Positions 6,085 to 10,132 of a stretch of DNA of 10,132 nt are shown in pieces (positions within the stretch are counted from its first letter, which is position 1; every line of letters begins with the position of its first letter). The position numbers and the translations under genes were made by a program. Source of the DNA: Streptomyces sp. NRRL B-1140 (lineage in GTDB: Bacteria; Actinomycetota; Actinomycetes; Streptomycetales; Streptomycetaceae); NCBI RefSeq assembly GCF_001280065.1, contig NZ_LGEA01000137.1:1-10132 (forward strand). Direction: 5' to 3'. The notes under the pieces are model-generated. The model had not been told where the DNA came from and ran no database searches. It saw nothing but the letters and a program-made list of their open reading frames with translations.

Positions 6085-6578
6085 CCACCACCAGCCCCCC
6101 ACCCCACCCCGCCGACGAGCGGATCCACAAAGCCCTCGCCACGGCAAACCACTGGACCCGGGCTGCCCTGTGCACCCTCGCCCGCCATGGAGCTGCCCTG
6201 CGCCGGGACGACCCCGATCGCGCCCAACACGTCCTCGACACCCTCGCCCCCTGGCCCCCCTACAAGGGAGGACAATTCCTCTTCGACCTCCTGGAGTGGG
6301 AGGACTTCATGCTCGACGGCGCCCCGCCCCCGCTCCTCCCGCTCGAACAAGCCCTCACCGTTATCGGCCTGCCCCTGAAGTGGCTGCGCGCCGCTGCCGA
6401 CCGGATTCGCGAGTCACACCACGACGATGCGTTCACCAGCCGCCCGGCCTCTAACAGCCCCTTCCCGCAGGACCTGCCACCACTGCAGAGCGGCCGCTAC
6501 CTCTACCAAGACGTCGTCCTCGGCGCATGGGAAACGTCCTGCCGACTGAACATGAGCCTCACCACGCCTCCGGCATGA
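6081..6578 (+). CDS. 165-aa orphan protein, third gene of the isoprenoid operon
   Basis: GTG at 6081 overlaps the previous TGA (GTGA), with AAGG five bases before it, so translation is probably coupled to the synthase. I do not recognise a family. The protein has a short Pro/Thr N-terminus, then mostly predicted helix: ERIHKALATANHWTRAALCT (13-32), PDRAQHVLDTLAPW (45-58), GGQFLFDLLEWEDFML (63-78), EQALTVIGLPLKWLRAAADR (89-108), and a C-terminal YLYQDVVLGAWETSCRL (140-156). There is no signal peptide, transmembrane helix or metal-binding motif. Acidic/aromatic WEDFMLDG (73-80) is the most distinctive segment. Given its position it may be a subunit, chaperone or tailoring partner of the synthase or the lipocalin-like protein; this is inference from the operon only. 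No terminator is visible immediately downstream. Confidence 0.75.
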   Translation: MTTTSPPPHPADERIHKALATANHWTRAALCTLARHGAALRRDDPDRAQHVLDTLAPWPPYKGGQFLFDLLEWEDFMLDGAPPPLLPLEQALTVIGLPLKWLRAAADRIRESHHDDAFTSRPASNSPFPQDLPPLQSGRYLYQDVVLGAWETSCRLNMSLTTPPA

Positions 6579-6691
6579 CGGCAGAGAAGTCGCCCCCACG
6601 AGCGTTCCCCTTCCAGCCGACGACAATGAGCCCACGGCGGGACGTGAGGCGGCCCCGGCAGCGCCTACGACGATCGTCGCGACACCAGGTC

Positions 6692-6829
6692 TCATTCGGA
6701 TTCGGCTCGATCCGGGCCAGTCGGCTTTTGCAGAGGCGAGGACGGCGGGAACAAGCGATCCTCCAGCGCGGGCAGGCCGAACAGCATGAGAAGCAGCACC
6801 GCTGGCGTGAGCAGGGCTATCACGATCAC
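6692..6829 (-). CDS. 45-aa single-pass membrane protein
   Basis: A short minus-strand gene starting at GTG (complement of 6827-6829) with a strong ribosome site GGGGAGG (complement of 6834-6840) four bases upstream. The product begins VIVIALLTPAVLLLMLFGLP, a clear hydrophobic helix right at the N-terminus, followed by a charged ALEDRLFPP segment and a hydrophilic Pro-rich tail ending in AESE. Small proteins of this plan (one N-terminal helix, then ED and a Pro-rich tail) recur in Streptomyces genomes as hypothetical proteins, as far as I remember. The function is unknown. It is transcribed toward the end of the isoprenoid operon. Confidence 0.65.
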   Translation of the reverse strand: MIVIALLTPAVLLLMLFGLPALEDRLFPPSSPLQKPTGPDRAESE

Positions 6830-7367
6830 GACGCCTCCCCGCGAAGCTGGTGATCACGGATGTCACGTGGCCGCAAGCTGGCCACGTTCACCGTGCGACC
6901 GAATGGGGGACGCCGCACCTCGGGACGGAAGCCGTCTAAGCCGACTGGGTGACGAGCAGTCACATCCCTTCACCTCGACCGCCGGCATGCGGACTTATCG
7001 GTGCCGCTGTGAAAGGCGGCGGCAAGGCTACGCGCCCGGGTCAAGGACGCGCTGATCGTCGCGGTGTCCCGGCACTACGAGTCATGGTCGCGGTTGACAC
7101 TGTCTACCTCCTGTACTTCATGAAGGAGGTGTCCGCCCGGCTCGGGTAGGCGCGGCCGCGCGAGGTGACGCCCGGCCGCCGGCCTGTCACGGAGATCGAA
7201 GGGATCGACCCATCGGCTCAGCGGCTGGCAGTGGTCGTTGGACCCCGGATGCCGGGGTTGCGCAGACGTTCGCCCGCTTGGCCGCGTCTCTTCCGCAGGC
7301 GGATGCCGTCCAGCGATGCCAGGGTCTCTACTAGTTGGGCCTCGTCAGCAAACCCGAGGAGAGACTC
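6830..7367. other. Gene-poor stretch with possible decayed reading frames
   Basis: There is no intact gene I can support here. Between about 7009 and 7149 two different plus frames each look locally protein-like: one reads RARVKDALIVAVSRHYESW, the other VDTVYLLYFMKEVSARLG and stops at 7149. This would fit the tail of a frameshifted old gene, but I cannot name it. The upstream part (6830-6900) should hold the promoter of the small minus-strand membrane protein gene. Confidence 0.35.
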
Positions 7368-7532
7368 ATGCCATCCGACGGCTCCAAAGACTCCTTCAAC
7401 TTCCACGACGACAACAAGACGCCTCACCACCTGCAAGCGCCCAACCAATACCCGTACCCGCCCGAACAAGATGAGCGGCAGGAGGAGCCGGACGATGACG
7501 GAAGCGACGACCCGCTCAGCGACACCGTCTGA
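7368..7532 (+). CDS. 54-aa acidic, probably disordered protein
   Basis: ATG at 7368 follows a good ribosome site GAGGAGAG (7356-7363) by four bases, so I prefer it to the in-frame GTG/TTG-type starts near 7335. The product is hydrophilic, without Cys or Trp: it opens MPSDGSKDSFNFHDD, has a Pro/Tyr/Gln centre (NQYPYPPEQDE) and ends in an acidic run (EEPDDDGSDDPLSDTV). No domain, signal peptide or membrane helix is visible. A strong terminator directly follows the stop, which supports a real, separately transcribed gene. The function is unknown. It could be a binding partner, such as an anti-regulator or a DNA mimic-like small protein, but nothing in the sequence decides this. Confidence 0.6.
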   Translation: MPSDGSKDSFNFHDDNKTPHHLQAPNQYPYPPEQDERQEEPDDDGSDDPLSDTV

Positions 7533-7533
7533 G

Positions 7534-7568
7534 CGGAGCCCCTCGCCCGAAACGGGCGGGGGGCTCCG
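7534..7568 (+). terminator. Strong hairpin terminator
   Basis: A 16-bp inverted repeat beginning CGGAGCCCC and ending GGGGCTCCG (7534-7549 with 7553-7568), with a three-base AAA loop and one G-U wobble. It lies two bases after the stop of the 54-aa gene. It is very stable and has no T-tract. It should stop transcription before the lipase gene. Confidence 0.85.
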
Positions 7569-7763
7569 GCGTGATGAGCCCTCGGCGCGGGGACCGGGGC
7601 GGTGAAACCGGCGGCCCCTCGATCGGCCCGGCACGACTGCCGGATGCAGCTAGGCATGGTGGCCGGATGTGGGCTGTTCGGGCCAGCGACCCGCGCGCCT
7701 TCTCACACCCGCGCAGGGGCTATCGGGAAGCTCTGCATACGCACACCACCTTGGAGGAGTCCT

Positions 7764-8594
7764 GTGCCCGTTCCCACCGTCTTCGACCACTCTGCGACCG
7801 GCTACAGCCTCCCGCACGCCTACTGGATGGCCCAGGCCTCCAGGCTCGCCTACGCCGATCCTGACCGGGTCGAATCGACCGCCCGGGGCTGGGGGTTCGA
7901 TATCGTGCGGCACTTCGTGTCCCCGCACGCGATGCCGTTCCCGATCGAGGACACCCAGGCCTTCGTCGCCGCCTCCGACCGGATGATCGTCGTCGCGTTC
8001 CGCGGCACGGAGTCCCGGCAGATCCGGGACTGGCTCACCGACACCACCACCCCGCCTGTCCCCGGCCCTGGCGGCAAGGGCTTCGTCCACCACGGCTTCA
8101 ATCAGGCCCTGGCCTCTGTCCACCCGCAGATCCGCGACACTGTCCACGAACTGCGCGCCAACAACCAGAGCGTGTGGATCACCGGCCACAGCCTCGGCGG
8201 TGCCCTCGCCATGCTCGCCGGCGCCCGCATGTACTTCGAGGAGCCCAACCATCTCCCTGATGGCGTCTACACCTTCGGCCAGCCCCGCACCTGTGAGCGC
8301 CTCCTCGCCGCCGCGCACAAGACGCCGTTCAAGAACCGGCACCACCGGTTCGTGAACAACAACGACATCGTCCCCACCGTCCCCGCGGAGCCCGCCTTCA
8401 CCCACGTCGGCCAGCTCCACTACTTCGACACCGCCGGCCGCCTCCACGACACCATGCCCCTCGTCACCCACCTCGCCGACCGCGCCAAGGGCGTCGCCAC
8501 CGCCGGCGACCCCTTCGCCGCCGGCAGCGACGGCGTTCGGGACCACGCCATCGACCGCTACATCGCCTGCCTGGAGAAGAACCTCGCCAGCTGA
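7764..8594 (+). CDS. Class 3 lipase family alpha/beta hydrolase
   Basis: A 276-aa protein of the fungal-type (class 3) lipase family, which hydrolyses carboxyl esters such as acylglycerols or phospholipids. Visible features: MIVVAFRGTES (74-84), the strand and oxyanion-side motif; GFVHHGF (106-112); nucleophile elbow VWITGHSLGGALAM (137-150) with Ser143; HHRFVNNNDIVPTVP (193-207) with the likely catalytic Asp201; and DHAIDRYI (260-267) with the likely His261. The triad is therefore complete. No signal peptide is visible, so the enzyme is probably intracellular or needs an unusual export route. GTG 7764 is chosen because GGAGGAG (7753-7759) precedes it with proper spacing; the frame is open upstream to 7602, but that part has no lipase sequence and no ribosome site. 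It is separated from the gene before it by a terminator and converges with a small minus-strand gene. Confidence 0.9.
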   Translation: MPVPTVFDHSATGYSLPHAYWMAQASRLAYADPDRVESTARGWGFDIVRHFVSPHAMPFPIEDTQAFVAASDRMIVVAFRGTESRQIRDWLTDTTTPPVPGPGGKGFVHHGFNQALASVHPQIRDTVHELRANNQSVWITGHSLGGALAMLAGARMYFEEPNHLPDGVYTFGQPRTCERLLAAAHKTPFKNRHHRFVNNNDIVPTVPAEPAFTHVGQLHYFDTAGRLHDTMPLVTHLADRAKGVATAGDPFAAGSDGVRDHAIDRYIACLEKNLAS

Positions 8595-8611
8595 CCGTCG
8601 ACAGGCACACG

Positions 8612-8664
8612 CCGCGGGAACCGGCATCGCAGCCGTGTCGCTAGTGACCGTTCCGGTCCCGCGG
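8612..8664. terminator. Possible bidirectional terminator between convergent genes
   Basis: CCGCGGGAACCGG (8612-8624) pairs with CCGGTCCCGCGG (8653-8664) with one bulged base and a long loop of about 28 bases that itself contains GACCG-TTC-CGGTC partly overlapping the right arm. It lies exactly between the ends of the lipase gene and the opposing 61-aa gene, where a shared terminator is expected. Confidence 0.4.
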
Positions 8665-8669
8665 GCTGT

Positions 8670-8855
8670 CTAGCGGTAGATGACCTTCGATTCTGCCTCG
8701 TAGCTGATGGCGCTGTAGGCATCCGCCTTCCCGTGGTCGACGGTCGTGCTCGCCTCCGTATCGATGTCGGCTTGCCAGTCTGCGAAGGCCGGAGTGCTGG
8801 TCAGGAGGGAACTGGCGAGGGCCAGAACGGCCAGAGCAGTGATTCTCTTCTTCAT
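8670..8855 (-). CDS. 61-aa exported peptide precursor
   Basis: ATG (complement of 8853-8855) with GGAGG (complement of 8866-8870) ten bases upstream. The N-terminus is a textbook Sec signal peptide: MKKRITALAVLALASSLLTS with the cleavage motif PAFA before DW at residues 25-26. The mature part would be about 36 residues, DWQADIDTEAS...SKVIYR, acidic with few hydrophobic residues and no Cys. It therefore lacks the disulfides usual in secreted toxins and has no lanthipeptide-like Ser/Thr/Cys pattern. The Ala/Tyr/Ser repeat DAYSAISYEAES is distinctive but unassigned. No transporter or modification gene is near. It is a secreted small protein of unknown function; both the signal peptide and the ribosome site argue that it is real. 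Confidence 0.7.
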   Translation of the reverse strand: MKKRITALAVLALASSLLTSTPAFADWQADIDTEASTTVDHGKADAYSAISYEAESKVIYR

Positions 8856-9248
8856 GCTCGGATAACCTCCGCAAGCTGTCCGCGATACGGCGTCTCACCT
8901 GTTCGCCGTGTCCGGGAATCCAGCTGACCGCTACCGCCAAAACGCGGACCGATCCTCCCCACGGGCCATGCCTGCCAGGCGGTTCGGTCTGTCACCCAGG
9001 CCAGTGCGCCCGGGGTTCTCGAGGGCGCTGAGCAGGCAGGCGCTTTCCGCAGTCTTAGGTGCCGTGGACCTTTTCGCAGGAGTAGACGGTGCCCGCTGCT
9101 GCCACCTGCCAGCAGGAGCGTGGACGCGCAAAAGCACGGGCATTACCGCTGCAACGGCGGGGACACGGGTGAGTTCCTGTCGGCGTACTCGAGAATGTGC
9201 TCAGTGAAGTACGGACGAACGTGCTCAGAGAGATGACGAGCTGTTCGC
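8856..9248. other. Intergenic region between divergent genes
   Basis: It lies between two divergently read genes and so should hold both promoters; I cannot name convincing -35/-10 boxes. There is a short direct repeat GTGCTCAG(T/A)GA at about 9198 and 9222. A minus-strand frame ending near 9060 reads GTVYSCEKVHGT before its stop and may be a gene remnant, but it is too short to assign. I see no intact gene. Confidence 0.35.
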
Positions 9249-9665
9249 TTGGCTCGAGCGGAGTCGTGGCACGATGACCTTGTGGAGATCCCTGGGCTTT
9301 CAGCGCGTCGTCGCATGCTGATTGAGGCGGTCGTTGTGGTGGCTGCGCCTGCTTCGGATCAGGTGGCCTGGCTGGACAAATACGACGTACTGCCGGACGA
9401 GATCGCCTTGGGTTACGATGATGCCTTCCGCCTCGCTGGGCGACTGGTCGATGAGGGCCAGCTCAGTCCTGAGGTGTTGCCCTCGCTGCAGATGATCGAT
9501 GAAGTTTTCAGCGAGATGTCCCACGTCACCGACGTGGATAGGTGGACCAGGGAGGCCTTGGTCACCGACGCCGGGTGGGGACGCGCCCGGCAGCTGGCGC
9601 GAGAAGTCCTCACCGGAGAAGGCGAGAAGATGCCTCCGCTGCCAGGCATCCGCGTCGTCCGATGA
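9249..9665 (+). CDS. Conserved-looking hypothetical protein, 138 aa
   Basis: A soluble protein with no signal peptide or membrane segment. Distinctive stretches are LVEIPGLSARRRMLIEAVVV (11-30), DQVAWLDKYDVLPDEIALGY (37-56), DDAFRLAGRLVDEGQL (57-72) and a C-terminal LPGIRVVR. From memory, close relatives occur in many Streptomyces genomes as uncharacterised proteins; I know of no assigned function. The start is uncertain: TTG 9249 is the first possible start after an in-frame stop at 9234-9236, GTG 9282 and ATG 9315 are alternatives, and none has a clear ribosome site. The conserved-looking segment begins before ATG 9315, favouring an upstream start. The gene ends 21 bases from the convergent IstB remnant and looks complete at its 3' end. 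Probably helical; role unknown. Confidence 0.65.
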   Translation: MARAESWHDDLVEIPGLSARRRMLIEAVVVVAAPASDQVAWLDKYDVLPDEIALGYDDAFRLAGRLVDEGQLSPEVLPSLQMIDEVFSEMSHVTDVDRWTREALVTDAGWGRARQLAREVLTGEGEKMPPLPGIRVVR

Positions 9666-9686
9666 CTCCCCAGCCCGGCCCGCGGT

Positions 9687-9918
9687 CTAGGCTGCGGTCT
9701 CGCGTTCGATGGCGGCGAGCCGGTTCTTGAGTCTGTAGCTGGGGCCGTTAATGGAGACGACATCGCAGTGATGCAGGAGCCGGTCAAGGATGGCCGTGGC
9801 GAGGACTTCGTCACCGAACACCTGCCTCCATTCGCTGAAGGTCTTGTTCGAGGTCAGGATGATCGAGCCCTTCTCGTAGCGCTTGGAGATGACCTGGAAC
9901 ACCAGGTTTGCCTCAGCG
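9687..9918 (-). pseudogene. istB: IS21-family IstB helper ATPase, C-terminal remnant
   Basis: The minus strand encodes the last quarter or so of an IstB-type ATPase: ANLVFQVISKRYEKGSIILT, then SNKTFSEWRQVFGDEVLATA, ILDRLLHHCDVVSINGPSYR and LKNRLAAIERETAA, with a TAG stop at the complement of 9687-9689. Full IstB proteins are about 250-260 residues and carry Walker A and B motifs, which are missing here along with the partner transposase IstA. Similarity runs back to about 9918 (EANLV) and then stops abruptly where a plus-strand HNH-type frame begins. It is therefore a dead 3' remnant of an IS21 element. The ATG at 9902 is not a true start. No terminal inverted repeat is evident in the 21 bases next to the neighbouring gene. 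Confidence 0.88.
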
Positions 9919-10132
9919 GGCCGCCGCCTCCCTCGCTGTCCTGCCCCTCACCGTCTCAGCGCCCGCCCACGCGGCAGAGACCCTTCCCCTGACCGAAGCA
10001 GTCGCCGCCCTGCCCCTGGGGACGGAGTCCCGGGACGGCTACGACCGGGACGCCTTCCGCCACTGGAACGCCGGCGCCAACCCCACCGACGGCTGCAACA
10101 CGCGCGCCGAGGTCCTGATCTCCGAGGCCGTC
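9914..10132 (+). CDS. HNH endonuclease family protein (DUF1524 type), 5' part, start missing, runs off the window
   Basis: 73 visible codons. QRAAASLAVLPLTVSAPAHA is the hydrophobic core and cleavage site of a signal peptide, followed by TLPLTEAVAALPLGTESRDG, WNAGANPTDGCNTRAEVL and ISEAV. The DGCNTRAEVL motif is typical of the N-terminal half of secreted DUF1524/HNH nucleases in actinomycetes. The usual Met and basic n-region of the signal peptide are absent: immediately upstream the sequence is IS21 istB in the opposite orientation. TTG 9908 could serve as a start but has no ribosome site and would give a signal peptide with almost no positive n-region. The gene is therefore probably decapitated by the IS, unless TTG is used. 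The catalytic HNH part would lie beyond the window. Confidence 0.75.

Noticed and set aside
7602..7763. Longer version of the lipase starting at 7602
   Set aside because: No ribosome site and no lipase-like sequence; GGAGGAG directly precedes GTG 7764.
7650..8627. Minus-strand open frame (325 codons) opposite the lipase
   Set aside because: The plus strand has a complete lipase with catalytic triad and ribosome site; the minus frame is Gly/Val/Ala-rich antisense noise.
9413..9814. Minus-strand 133-aa frame spanning the 138-aa gene and IstB remnant
   Set aside because: Ser/Pro/Arg-rich shadow; both strands already have better-supported frames there.

Overview
The base composition (very GC-rich, with strong G/C at third codon positions), GTG/TTG starts, short purine-rich ribosome sites and the protein families present all suggest a Streptomyces or close actinomycete. 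The window looks like an accessory, rearranged region. Decayed insertion sequences sit near both ends, several genes are truncated, and short orphan genes lie between.

Left end (1-1420): the C-terminus of a secreted HNH endonuclease family protein (DUF1524 type) reads in from outside. It is followed on the minus strand by a fragment resembling the end of a lamin-tail domain protein, and then by the C-terminal part of an IS1182-type transposase. A roughly 116-bp piece of what looks like the same transposase lies in the opposite orientation right beside it, so the IS copy is dead and locally inverted. After a gene-poor stretch, a 370-aa protein (1851-2963) pairs a choice-of-anchor-C-like beta domain with a charged KVDDH repeat linker and an unassigned C-terminal domain. 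It has no visible signal peptide.

Centre (3303-6578): this is the most interesting part, a three-gene, translationally coupled operon with ATGA and GTGA stop/start overlaps. It encodes (i) a 365-aa protein with faint resemblance to CrtC/AttH lipocalin-like proteins (carotenoid 1,2-hydratase superfamily), (ii) a 564-aa fusion of an N-terminal SCP2-like lipid-binding domain to a trans-polyprenyl diphosphate synthase, and (iii) a 165-aa orphan protein. A reasonable reading is a small isoprenoid pathway: gene 2 makes a polyprenyl diphosphate and may hold or hand over a hydrophobic ligand, gene 1 may hydrate or cyclise the chain, and gene 3 is an unknown partner. No classical terpene cyclase, P450 or encapsulin gene is visible in the window.

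Right part (6692-10132): a 45-aa one-helix membrane protein (minus), a 54-aa acidic protein followed by a strong terminator, a cytoplasmic class-3 lipase, a convergent 61-aa exported peptide, a 138-aa conserved-looking hypothetical, and the C-terminal remnant of an IS21 IstB ATPase. The IstB remnant runs directly into a second HNH/DUF1524 reading frame that has lost the start of its signal peptide. The window therefore begins in the 3' part and ends in the 5' part of the same gene family in the same orientation. This could mean a direct duplication flanking the region, or a circular replicon whose map runs round to the same gene.
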